The notes under the pieces: model-generated | Database searches by the model: none | Seen by the model: the letters and a program-made list of their open reading frames with translations, nothing else | What the model was told of the DNA's origin: nothing | Translations under genes and position numbers: made by a program | Part shown: piece after piece, positions 12,050 to 23,500 of the stretch | How positions within the stretch are numbered: the first letter of the stretch is position 1 | Layout: every line of letters begins with the position of its first letter | Assembly (NCBI RefSeq): GCF_001411555.2 | Contig: NC_049909.1 | Location: 20,756,623-20,820,622, forward strand | Direction: 5' to 3' | DNA from: Juglans regia | Taxonomy: Eukaryota > Streptophyta > Magnoliopsida > Fagales > Juglandaceae | Length of the DNA: 64,000 nt

Positions 12050-13205
12050 TTACTTATGTCTCAAATATGACAAACCATCTTTATCAAGTCTTAAAAGACC
12101 TCTAACCAACCAAGAAAGTTTCAAAGCATAATAATAAGTAGGGGTGATTAACGGTCCGGTCGGTCCGACCGGACCGGACTGAGACTTAGACCGGTCCGAT
12201 CCGGTCCATATTTTAGAGGACCGAAATCATTCGGTCCGGTCCACGGTCCACAGTTTTTTCGGACCGGACCGGACCGAATGAAAAATTTTAAAAAATATAT
12301 ATTTTTTATATATATTTTATATATAATAATTGTACAATTAACAATATAAATTTTTAAATATATTATTAATACTTGTTAATATTCTATAAATTAGCAATAT
12401 TTTATATATATCTTCATTTAACCTATCACTATTAATAATATAAAATTTTAAATATACTATTAACACTTGTTAATATTCTATGAATTAATAAATATATAAT
12501 ATCAATTAGTTAATTATATAGTAATTATATAAATTAATAATATAATTTTCATCTAATTTATTATCATTGACCATATAAAATATTTTTTTATTGAATTTGT
12601 TACATAATCTACATTAATAAGTCACTTAATTTAATTTAGTATTTTAAATAAATTTTTTTATTAATTATTTAAAAAAAAAAAAGAAAAGGAAAGAGGGCGG
12701 ACCGACCGGACCGGACAATCGGTCCGGTCCAGTCCCTTTGGGTGTTCGGTCCAGTCCAGTCCGGAAAAATAATGGACTGAAAATTTTCGGTCCATCGCCG
12801 GACCGGACCGGCCCATTTGCAGCCCTAATAATAAGTAGAATTATTTCCCTTCATTTTTGCCAAAACATCAACCATTGCATTGCACCCCCGATATATGTAT
12901 CTACTAGTGAATTGCATTTGACTAAGAATGTTCATGATTTCCTCTCAGTAATCTTCTAGATACCACAAACCACATCTTCCATTACTAATCCAGTGAATAA
13001 TCAACTTTGAGTCCATCTCGATCTCAATAACATCACAACCCATACGCCTAGCATGCCTCAAGCTATAAAGCAAACCCATAACCTCAGCATTGTTATTAGA
13101 GCATAACTCAATAGGAATAGAAAAATCCAACTGAAACTCACCATCATGATCTCGAATAACTCCTCCTACCCCTGAACATTTATTCCTTGATTGCACCTTG
13201 TCCAA
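12050..13205 (-). pseudogene. RNase H-domain (RVT_3-type) pseudogene, split by a hAT MITE
   Basis: Remnant of a plant RNase H-like domain of the type found as the tail of LINE elements and in related host proteins. The minus strand from 13205 encodes GVGGVIRDHDGEF, then NNAEVMGLLYSLRHA and IEMDSKLIIHWI, matching the beta strands and the D/E-bearing helix of the fold. A TGA lies near 12946, after WYLEDY; the same frame then continues with a CNAMVDVLAKM segment, the usual late-domain motif. At 12827 it is interrupted by the MITE 12139-12827. Beyond it the frame resumes with LVRGLLRLDKDGL and ends at TAA (12050). Removing the MITE and one 8-bp duplication restores the frame across the junction. 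The N-terminal part is truncated. It is not expected to be functional. Confidence 0.75.
12139..12827. mobile_element. hAT-type MITE with GGTCCGGTCC subterminal arrays
   Basis: Element of 689 bases bounded by TAGGGGTG on the left and CAGCCCTA on the right (inverted, one mismatch). It is flanked by a perfect 8-bp duplication, ATAATAAG, at 12131-12138 and 12828-12835. Both ends carry dense arrays of CGGTCCGGTCC/GGACCGGACC words, while the middle is almost pure A+T. Subterminal repeats like these are the usual transposase-binding sites of hAT elements. No transposase is encoded. The insertion lies within the RNase H pseudogene and therefore post-dates it. Confidence 0.88.
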
Positions 13206-13321
13206 TTTTCCTCGTTATTTTGGCATGAATGGACTGATAGTTGACACTAATCAATTCAAGCAAGCTAATTTTCTCTTCTCTATCTCTATTTTCTCAAAAA
13301 AAAAAAAAAAAAAAGAGAGGA

Positions 13322-13490
13322 TGTGAGGGGTAACTCGGTAGGTTCGATCTTGGATTTGCTCCACAATGGTCATCAGTTCGAGTCTCCTTAAGACTACTGG
13401 AGGTTTACTTGGTATTTAACTTCAAGATCCCGTAAGATTTGTCGAAGTGCGCACAAGCTAGTCCAGACAGCCTCGATTAAAAAAAAATCT
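13322..13490 (+). mobile_element. tRNA-type SINE
   Basis: About 165 bases with a tRNA-like head: an A-box-like TAACTCGGTAGG and a B-box-like GTTCGAGTCTC at about 13376-13386. The body ends in GTGCGCACAAGCT followed by an A-rich tail (13480-13490). This ending resembles SINEs I recall from Fagales and other eudicots. A poly(A) run lies just upstream (13300-13315). No clean target duplication was found, so the ends are approximate. Confidence 0.6.
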
Positions 13491-14727
13491 AAAGAAAAGA
13501 AAAAAGCATCTCCCAGTTTCTTTTGGACTTGCCCTGCATGGAGGCATGTTTGAATTAGAAGTAACCCAATAAAATTAATCAAGTGAGATCTTTGCCTTAC
13601 CCGCTAGGGTGTTGCTTGCATGTAATTTGTATAATGATGGAGGAGAGAGTACATTTAATTGTTTACGTGTAGGATTGGATATAACAGAGATAAAATTGGA
13701 TAGACAACACGGCATTCCCCATCTTCTAAAACGTAAAATAGTATTTTTCTCATTCCCCAGGCCACACGCACTAAAGTGTTCAAATCACTACTATGTTCAA
13801 GAATTAAGAGAAGAGGAATTGCTATAACGATAAAGTGATTATATAAAACATAATTTTTTAAATTGATTGGCTTTGTGTGATCTGTTGAATTTATTTCATA
13901 ATAAAAATAATTTTATGACAAATTATATTAATTTATAAATTTAATTTTATGTAATTATTTTATAGCTATATTATTTATAGAATGCATGGTACACAGGAGT
14001 GGTCATAAATCAAGAGAATGGTATATTGATTGGACGGGTTTTGTATCTATTTTAATTTTCCATTATCGGGTCGCAAAAGGATATAGGACGAAGAGTAACG
14101 ATAGTTGTATAACCATTTTTATATACTTATAAATTAAAATGAGAATATATATGTAAAATAATGTTATTTTTATAAATTAGTTTATAAAAATATCTATTAT
14201 TTAATTAAAACATAATTATATTAAAAATTATAAAAATAATTATATGTCTATCATTTTTTATTGGACGAATCATGCATGTGAGAACTGGCAGAGATGCGTC
14301 CCTCAATAGTAAATATCAACACTCCAACTGCAGTTTCGTTTCGCCTCGTATCATCTTGTTTATTTGTTAAAGAAAAATAATTTTGATAAGACATGATTAC
14401 ATAAGAGTAAAATTATAAAGTGATATAGTTTGCTATAATATGTTAGATTATAAAATTATTTTTATTATAAGATAGATCTAATAGATTTAATAAATCCACA
14501 TCACTTTATAAATATATTTATATATAATCTCTTTGTATCATTTGAATTATCTTTAAATAATTATTTTTGTGATTTAGTACTAACTCCACCTCTCTAAATT
14601 CATATTTTATCCTAGTTAATATTTTATGTTGTCTTATTTAACAATCTCATTTAAGTGAGTGGGGTATTAGCTCTCGGATAATGATACACTTACTACTTTT
14701 ATCTTGCTTTTGCAAGGCTTTTGTTAT
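13491..14727. other. Intergenic DNA with worn fold-back repeats
   Basis: No gene recognised. Stretches at about 13838-13978 and 14393-14530 are AT-rich and partly self-complementary, with words such as GATATGTTAGATT and AATCTAACATAT, like the fold-back repeat at 52238-52376. Confidence 0.4.
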
Positions 14728-14898
14728 GAGAAATGATATTTACAGTTGTGAGTGTGTAAGTACTGTGCAGTCATTTAAAAAATAAAATAAAAATGGGAAC
14801 CACATGAAAAGAAATTAATTTTTTAATAATAAACTCTACTCTTTTTTAAAGCGACTGCACAATATTTGCTCATTCTACGACTATATGTAACATTACTC
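14728..14898. mobile_element. Short MITE with 9-bp target duplication (family B)
   Basis: Element of 171 bases starting GAGAAATG and ending CATTACTC, imperfect inverted ends that extend inward through TATTTACAG and CTATATGTAA. It is flanked by the perfect 9-bp direct repeat TTTTGTTAT (14719-14727 and 14899-14907). A 9-bp duplication suggests the Mutator superfamily. Related, more worn copies lie near 48366-48540 and 53083-53263. Confidence 0.7.
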
Positions 14899-14968
14899 TT
14901 TTGTTATAGAACATGCTGTATTACACAGAAGTACGCACATAGGAAATAAGCATAGACAATACAACAAT

Positions 14969-15170
14969 GTTTTCGCAAAATTTTTTAATTTATCTCATCT
15001 AATTATTATATATATATTTTAATTTTTATATAAAATAAAATAAACAACAAATTTTTCAAATTTTAAAATAAAAATAATATTAAAAAATATATTCTAACAA
15101 TATTTTATTTAATTTTTAACTTTCATATTAACTCATTTCATCGCATATGCAAAAATAAACTAGACCTAAT
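14969..15170. mobile_element. MITE-like repeat, family A
   Basis: AT-rich repeat with the family's TTTATCTCATCT opening, AAAATAATATTAAAAA core blocks and an AACTCATTTCATC ending. Edges approximate. Confidence 0.45.
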
Positions 15171-15193
15171 CAACAATTTTTGTCACAGGAACT

Positions 15194-15790
15194 AGGGGTG
15201 GCAATTTGTTCACAGGATGTTTGTGTAATATCAAATCATTTTCACCATATGGTTCAATCAATATTCGATCCATTAAGTTAAACATGTCAGATCTTTAAAT
15301 TATAACGCGATCTATTTAAATAATAAGTCTGGTTGTGTCTTTCATTTTAATATGTTAAATAATTAATCAGAAATGTATAAACACGACATTATTCATTTCA
15401 ATTTGTTTCATGTAAATAGATCGAACTAATCTATATAACCTATTTAACCTGATTAACATAATTTTCATAAAAAAAGTAAATAAATAAAATCTATGTTTAT
15501 TGGTAATCACAAGATCTAAAAAACCAATTAGATTGCCCATTAACAAAAAATATCAATAATTTTCAGATTTTAACTTATAATAAAATCAATATTACAATCT
15601 TGATATTAATAAATTGAGTATGGGTTCAAAATTATAATATCAACAATAAAAATATAATCATATTGAGAAATATCAATATTACAGTCTAACAATAATACAA
15701 TTGTGATTGTGAGTAAAAATCTAAACGAATCATAACGGATAGGTTTCGCATTAAGTGAATTAACTCGTTATTGATTCGTTTATAAATCGT
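15194..15790. mobile_element. Truncated hAT-type MITE related to the copy at 38.8 kb
   Basis: Opens with TAGGGGTGGCAATTTG, the left-end type of hAT MITEs. The interior (about 15540-15610) is the reverse complement of 39115-39185, so it belongs to the same family in the opposite direction. No matching right end or 8-bp duplication was found, which suggests loss of the right end. Confidence 0.5.
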
Positions 15791-15909
15791 GTCCTAACAT
15801 GTCAATCTATTTTTATTCAAACCCATTAATAGCGTTGATTTATAAATCGTGTTACGTAATGTCACACATAATAATAACTATCTCAGGAGTTTTTGAAGCG
15901 AGCGTTCCG

Positions 15910-16035
15910 TTAGAAATCAAATGTCGCTTCAACAAATTTGTAAAAGTTATCTATGAGAAAAAAGCACAGCATGTCGCCTTTAGAAATCAAATGTCGCTTC
16001 AATAAATTTGTAGCAGTTATCTATGAGAAAAAAGC
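15910..16035. repeat. Tandem duplication, 70-bp period
   Basis: A block containing AGAAATCAAATGTCGCTTCA and TTATCTATGAGAAAAAAGC occurs at 15911-15964 and again at 15981-16034 with a few substitutions. The second copy ends exactly where the Mutator-type MITE at 16040 begins. Confidence 0.8.
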
Positions 16036-16039
16036 CTAA

Positions 16040-16725
16040 GGAAAATGCTACATGCCCCGCTGGGCCTGTAGCATTTATTTATTTTAGTTTTTTTTTTATT
16101 TATATAGATATTTTTAATAATATTAAATATTTTAAAAAATAAAATAAAAATTATAATATTATTAAAAAATATTTTCTTAATCATGAAATAGAATAAAAAA
16201 TAATATTTATTATACTTCGTGATTAAAAAAGTAATTTTTAATGATTTTTTTTTTCTTTCTGATTAAGAAAATGTTTTTTAATGATATTGTTAATTTATTT
16301 TATTTTTTAAAAATATTTAAAAGTGTAAAAAAATCTATATAAAAAATAAATTAAAACAATACATATAGAAAAGTACATGCCAAGCTCAACGGGAGCCCCA
16401 ACGGGCTGTAGCATGTCCATTTTAAATATTTAAAAAAATTATAATATTATTAAAAAATATTTTCTTAATCATAAAGTAAAATAAAAAAATTATAAAAAAT
16501 ATAATTTTTTATTTTATTTCGTGATTAAAAAATATTTTTTAATATATATTTTTTTACTTTATAATTAAAAAAATATTTTTTTAATAATATTTTAAATTTA
16601 TTTTATTTTTTAAAAATATTTAAAAATATTAAAAAATCTATATAAAAAGTTTAAAAATTATTTAAATAAAATACATTAAATAATATTATAGCTCCGAGTC
16701 TCCAACAGGGACTATAGCATCACCC
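16040..16725. mobile_element. Mutator-type MITE with GC-box motifs, copy 1
   Basis: Element of 686 bases with ends GGAAAATGCTAC and GTAGCATCACCC-like (here ATAGCATCACCC), flanked by the 10-bp direct repeat AAAAGCCTAA (16030-16039 and 16726-16735). Inside, GC-rich words such as CCCCGCTGGGCCTGTAGC sit at the left end and near 16375-16420, separated by AT-rich sequence. The copy at 60206-60859 has the same two end types in reverse order. A 9-10-bp duplication points to the Mutator superfamily. No transposase is present. Confidence 0.8.
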
Positions 16726-16735
16726 AAAAGCCTAA

Positions 16736-19069
16736 AGCCGACAGCACGTCGATTGTCGCCTTTACAAGTACAATTGGGAAAAAAAATTGTCTTTGGACGG
16801 ATTGAATGCGACTTTCAACCTACTCCGGAGAAATTCCGTACAAATAAAAAACCCTAAAACGCTTTTTTTTTTCCGGATAAGTAAATCCTAGCTAATACTT
16901 CAGTACTAATTCAGTTTTAAACATTGTATTTGACAAAATACTTCACGAAGATGCAATTTAAATAGCGAGTTGAGATGATATAAGTTGGAATGAAGGTTGA
17001 AAATTAAATAAAATATTATTTTTAATATTATTATTATTTTAAAAATTAAAAAATTAAAAAATTTATTATATTTCATTTGACAGCTCAAGTTATGTGACGA
17101 AGCATCTTGGTTGATAGGCATAAAAAATAGAGAAATGATTTGTATAAACTCTATATAAATCATTATAAAAAAGTGAATCCTACCTAAAAAAATTAAAAAT
17201 TTATTAATGAGATCTAATTTTTTATAAATAATTTATATAAAATTTGTCTATAATTTAAGATTTGTATCTAATATTACTTTAATAAATAAGATGAAGAATC
17301 CGAAGTCCTATGAGTCACCATTCACGAATGCATTATGCATATATGGTACTGGTGTAGCTGTAGACTGGGCCCCTGCCATCATGTCCAAGTGGGCAACAAA
17401 AGAAAAAGAGCAACACCCACCTTTGCAGAAAGGAGGTCTGCGGCTTACTGCTCAGTGCTCGATCGGATGCAACTCCCCCAGTTCAAGTGACAATCTGGTG
17501 AACAAGATATACACACTGATCATTCACTGCTCACATACAGTTCATGTTTATGCAAAGGAGAAAAATTATATGATATTGCTGAGGTATCTGCCATGTACTG
17601 CATGCATGCAGGTAGCCATGAGCTGTAGTCTATGGCAACTTGCTGATCTGAACTCTAAACTTTAAAAACTGATTGGTCTTTGTCGAACAAAGTTAAAGGA
17701 GGAGAAATAATGATGATAATATAAAAGGCAGCCCCGTAGGAATCCTTTCTCCTTTTTTCTCAGGCTAGCTAGCTGCCAGGCTTTAGCTAGAACTAAAAGG
17801 ATACTTAAGTACTATATGCTTTAGGTAAAGAACCGTGATGTGAAAATTTGAGCGCTCAATCGGTACTCACATCATGCCAGCCCATCTCTTCGGACCATAT
17901 AGCCAGCCATATACGGACACTAAGCATGCATGCACTCAGAAAATTCAGGCTCATTTTCCTATTAATTTCTTCATTTGGATATCACATAAATTTCTTCATT
18001 CACTGATCCTTTTTAGAGCTGAGGCTTCCTAGTTATTCCATTTTAATGGGCCTGATCACATAAATTCGATCCGTTTCAAGGGGATTCAGTCTTCATATCT
18101 CTTTCTCAAACGACCCTTTTGGCATTTCCTTTTATGTCAAGTACTAATGTCACAGTCTTCTCATTTTGATAGAATGATGGATTTAAGTTGATTTAAACCG
18201 TGGACTAACAAATATTTAGGCATAGGTGGGTGTAAGACTGTTCATCCGGGTCAAGTTTTTTCATGACCTAGTCCGGAACCTGAAGAAACATTGTGCCATT
18301 TGGTGGATGTATCATTATTAGATTTGAATGAAAGAAAATATATCCGCATACATGAATTAATAAAGAGAAAATGTTATAGTTACAAATAAATTTCATAAAA
18401 ATAAATTTATAAATTGACGTGATTTTATGTGATATGTATGTTAAATGTATTTTATAATAAAATAATTTTATAATTTAATGTATCTTACAAAAACATGTTA
18501 ATTTATGATTTTTTTTTTATGATTCAAAATTTATCTTAATAAAGTTGTTACGTAGTCAAAAGATATACATGATTCTAAAGGAATATTATACTTATAAATA
18601 GAAGTTAATTTCTTCCTTAGTGGGTATTTTTTTTCCCTAAGCCTTGGATGGATATACTTTTGTTACGTGATCGATTTGAATAAGAAATAAATAACATGTC
18701 CGCGTCACGCGTGGGTTATTGATCATTGTGGACGCAAAAGTACGTTAATAATTAATTAAACGTAATATTATATACAGTTTTATAATGCGTAACATTTTTT
18801 TTAAAAAAATATAAATTTATTATTAAAAAAATAATTTTTTATGTAAATTTATTTATTTCAAGAATGTAAATATCATTTTATTATGAATCTCTAATCTTCT
18901 TCATGTCTCCTCGTTCTCTTTCCTGTTCCAGGCTCTTCATCTGATAAATATTCGCTTGAAATGGTTCGGCCTCTCCTTCGCTCCATATTTGAATTCAAAT
19001 ATTTGGCTGTCCGTAATAGTGTAGATTCCTCCATCTCTGTTCACTTTAGTTCCTCTGTATGCAAAAAGA

Positions 19070-19110
<41 letters not shown>

Positions 19111-20030
19111 ATAGTTTACTTTTTTCCTAAACATGAAATGATTTATTAATTAATATTCAGAAAGGTAGAAACTTTATTTTTTTTCTTTTCCCTACAGAGA
19201 AAAATTTTAAATTGCATTGTAATCTCGGGCAATATTTTGGCTATGGGCTTCTTTATTTTCTGCTGTGTTCAAAACTCGGTTGATTCTCGATTCCCTCAAA
19301 TCAAGTTTTGAATTATTCATTAACAATGGAGGAGTTTTTATTCCGATAACACAGCATGAGGAGCATGTGACATCATGTAAATCTATCCAGACATGTCCTG
19401 TACTTTCAAACAGGTTCAAATGTTTACCCAACAAATTCAGCGGTTGGAAGTTGGAAATTGAATGCAAAGCCCACCTACGGTTATTATGGCTGTGTTTATA
19501 ACATGAAATCATTTTAATCTATTTTAAATTAATTATTGATCAAATTAATTATTTTTTAAATTTGTCAGAAAAAGTTAAAATTTTATCAACTTATTTATAT
19601 TAAAGAGTTGTGCTGCTATCTATAAATATCATTCCTTACACATTCACTTAAAAAATATGTTATTTTATCTTTTTATCCTATTTTACTTACAAACATATCT
19701 AAAATCATTTTCATTATATGAATAAAAAAGTAAAATGATATGTTTTTAAATGAATATATAGTGTGGGAAGCTTATGTCTATAATTTTTTTATATTAAAAT
19801 ATATCACAATAGAATCCATAAAATACTATTACTTATAATTAATTCAGGAGAAATTTTATTTACAGTCCTCAAGTGAAGATTGTATGTGCATGCATATTAT
19901 TAAATAATAGAAAATATCATTTTAGAAAGAATAATTTTATAACTTTAAAAAATTTTAAAATTAAAATAATTTAGACTTACATTAGAATCTCTATTTAAAG
20001 ACTGTATCTAGCATTCTTCTTAATTCAGAT
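16736..20030. other. Intergenic DNA before the kinesin gene
   Basis: No gene recognised. A partial family A repeat lies at about 16960-17075. The patch 17290-17960 is more GC-balanced and open for 124 codons on the plus strand at 17291-17665, but the translation resembles no protein I know; it could be a non-coding transcript or chance. Fold-back AT-rich repeat material occurs at 18380-18510. Confidence 0.4.
19073..19107. repeat. (CT)n microsatellite
   Basis: CT dinucleotide run of about 35 bases. It creates artificial Ser-Leu and Arg-Glu repeats in overlapping reading frames. Confidence 0.9.
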
Positions 20031-20039
20031 ATTCTCATC

Positions 20040-20592
20040 ATCCAAACGCCACAATCGTGGTGAGGTTGTCAGGGGCAGATCCGTCAATCGATACATACTA
20101 ACTTCCGTTTTGCCCCTTCACGTGTCACGACGCGCCTTCATAAAACCCTGTTATTCGCTACTGTATATCTTAAACCATAACAGGCTCGAATTTCCAGCTC
20201 TACCCTAAAGTTCAGAAACGGATTTTCAAATCTGCAAGGGTCACTAAGTACTTTCATCTCAAAAATAGAAAGGAGAAAAAAGTCAAATACTCTCATTCTC
20301 AGTTTCTCTTCCTCCCCTCTTCAACTGAGGAAAAGAACTCGAAGCAAATCCCGGGTTTCTCTGAGTCACATCCTACACGATTTAGGTCCACTTCACAGTT
20401 CCACTAAATATTTCCTTTGCCAACTTCAGTATCACACTTGGTCTTGCTGGGTGTCTCTCATCTTCTGCATTTTCCCAATAAATTTTGCCTTTTTGCGCTT
20501 CATTTTTCCCCTTGTACAAGCAAGCAGAAGCCTTTCTGACAATGGTCTCAGCAGAAAGAACCACATTGAAGCTACACTAGTTGTTGTTAACA
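20040..20592 (+). promoter_or_regulatory. Promoter and 5' leader of the kinesin gene
   Basis: About 550 bases before the kinesin ATG, more GC-balanced than the region to the left. It contains a G-box (CACGTG at 20119-20124, extended to CACGTGTC) and a pyrimidine-rich stretch (20285-20330) likely near the start of transcription. No clear TATA box was seen. Confidence 0.4.
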
Positions 20593-23500
20593 ATGGCCAC
20601 TTCGGGTGGTGGTAGTAGTTACAGAAATGGGACTCACAGGGGCTCTCTTAAGGTGGATAGGCCTCTCTCTGTGAATTCAAACCCCAAGACCTCTGTCAAG
20701 TCCAAGCCTTTTTCGTCTTCCGGGCCCCGCCGGAGCAGCACCGGCTCTATTGTTTCCTCCACCGGAGCCGCCAACGACGATGCCGGAGGTGAGCTTGTCT
20801 GGTTTTTCTTTGTCTTTGCCGGTTGCCGGTTCAAGAATTTGAAATTCTTGTACTTGGTTAATGAGATATTGTGCTACCCATTTTCTTCTTTGGGTTGGTA
20901 TGGGTTGACTTGTCTATTTAAGGAATGTGAATTTTGTCATATTCCGATGGTTGGTACTGGCGTATCGGGTTTTGCATTTTGAGCTACTTTTGCTATTGTA
21001 AGCGAAACTGCATATGGTTAGCGCTTGCGAGGAAGAGAAGTACTTCCAATATACTAAGCAACTGGGACTATAGGAGATTGAATTCTTATGTAATTACTTT
21101 TCTGGGGGTTGATTACCTTATTGTTGGGCTTTTCTAAGTGTGGAGCCTGTGTCCGCGATGGTTCGGTTTGATGACCACAAGGATTTTTTTGTGAATTTTC
21201 AATGTGGGGGCTTGTGGTACAGCCGGGAAATTTTTTTGACCTGTGGGTCTTAATCCGATCCCGCTAATTGGGGTTTACTATATATTGTATTAAATTATTG
21301 TACGGCTGCCATACTGTATACTTGATTATCATTTGATTAAAATCTTCTACAGCTCCGCGGGCATAGACATGTAGCCGAACCATGTGTTGTGTGTGTCTGA
21401 TTCCACTTTTACGTTACTTTTTCTCTTATTGTTCCTCCTCACACTTATAAGCCGCTATGGTCCTTTTGAACCGAAGTTCGTTCAAGTCGTTAATTAATTT
21501 TTTATGGGATGGCATAAAAATTTCGTAAAGATTTGGCATCAAGCTTATTGGGTGTTGTTTTTAAAAATAAATTTTACGACTCCTTCATAGCTTATTTATA
21601 CCCTCAGATTCCTCTTAAAGCTATGAAGTTAGTTGAGTAACAGGTTAGTTCTGATAATTTTTTTTGATAATTGACAGGTTAGTTCTGATAATTAAAGCAG
21701 ATTGATGCTTTTTTATGATGTTATTTACCTGTAGCGACTTGGCCGACATTTTCTTCAATAAATTTCTGCAACATCTTGTTTTTGTTAATCAGAAAGTTCC
21801 TTATCCAACGAAATTCAGAAACACCAGCTTCTTTAAATAGGAAATCTTACTTGTGCATTATGTTTTTCTATTTGAGAGTAGTTCCTGGAAGAGTTCGTGT
21901 AGCCGTGAGATTGCGACCACGTAGTGCAGAGGAAATGATGGCAGATGCTGATTTTGCTGATTGTGTAGAATTACAGCCAGAGGTACTCTTCTATTGATAC
22001 TGATATGTAATTCTAGATGTTTACATTAACTTTTCAAAGCATAGTAATTTGTACCTTCTGTGAACCATTTCAGCTGAAAAGGTTAAAACTTCGAAGAAAC
22101 AATTGGGACTCGGACACTTATGAGTTTGATGAAGTGCTCACTGAGTTTGCATCACAAAAACGTGTTTACGAAGTCGTGGCAAAGCCCGTTGTTGAGGTGT
22201 ACATACATGTGATGGACTGTATGCATTTGAATTATGGTTTTGTATATTGAAGATATGGTGATGCATGGATCAATCTTTGATTGTGCCATTCTACTTGGTA
22301 TTCCATTGGGAATGTATAATAAGGAGACTTAATCATATCACTCGGCTGTTCAAGATTCAATCATGGGTCTAATCAATAAGTTTACAATACCTGTGAGAAA
22401 AGTATACTGCATATTACGAATTTGGAAAAGCCCAGCTGTGAAAAAAAATTGAAAAACTTGGTATTCAAGATGTTGTAGAGACAAAAAGAAAAGAAATTGG
22501 ATCATGTAGGCTTCCAAATCATCAATAAAAATGTGAATATATAGCTATTTTATTTTCACTGAATTTGTAAAATGGTCCAAGTAGAAGTGCCTGAAGGTAT
22601 TATTTTGAGTGAGTTTTATTTTTATTTATTAAAATAAATTTCTTTTCATTTCTTTGGTACCTACATTTCATGTTTGTTATTCATCGCGTCTAAAACTATG
22701 ATTCACTTATTTGAATTATGCATATGAAACTGGCTCAGATAATCACCAACTGCTTATTATGGACTGCTGCTTATTTTAAAGTACTTTTGTTTTCACCTTC
22801 ACATACCTCATAGCAGTGAATGGTTTTATATCTCTATCATATAAATTGAATATGTTTGGTTTTTTATTTTTCACTTTTAAATGGAACTGCCTCCAACTGA
22901 CATGCCTTTTTATAATTTGCTTTTTCCAGAGCGTTCTGGATGGTTACAATGGGACCATCATGGCATATGGGCAGACTGGTACTGGTAAAACATATACTCT
23001 TGGATGCCTTGGAGAGGAAGACACTGCTGCTCGTGGAATAATGGTGCGTGCTATGGAGGATATTCTGGCAGATGTTTCTTTGGAGACCGATTCTGTCTGC
23101 GTCTCATATCTGCAGGTTTGTTTAATCTTTTATTAGATGGTTTATGGATATATGACGTTGTTATCATTTTAAATTTGTCTCATATGCTGAATTATACACT
23201 AAACTTTCAGCCAATGCTGTTCCAAGTTCATGTTTAACAGTTCAGTTCCATGCATTAATGCAGCTTTATATGGAGAGTATTCAAGACCTTCTTGATCCTT
23301 CTAATGATAACATTTCTATCGTGGAAGACCCCAAAACTGGCGATGTTTCACTACCTGGGGCTAACATAGTGGAAATCAGGAACCAGCAGAGTTTTGTGGA
23401 ACTACTATGCTTAGGGGAAGCTCATCGCTTTGCTGCAAACACGAAATTGAATGCAGAATCTTCTCGTAGTCATGCTATACTGATGGTGGATTAATGCATA

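Noticed and set aside
15799..16005. 68-codon open frame
   Set aside because: Spans a tandem duplication of non-coding sequence at a transposon edge.
18937..19149. Open frames rich in Arg-Glu or Ser-Leu repeats
   Set aside because: They are direct products of the CT/GA microsatellite at 19073-19107.
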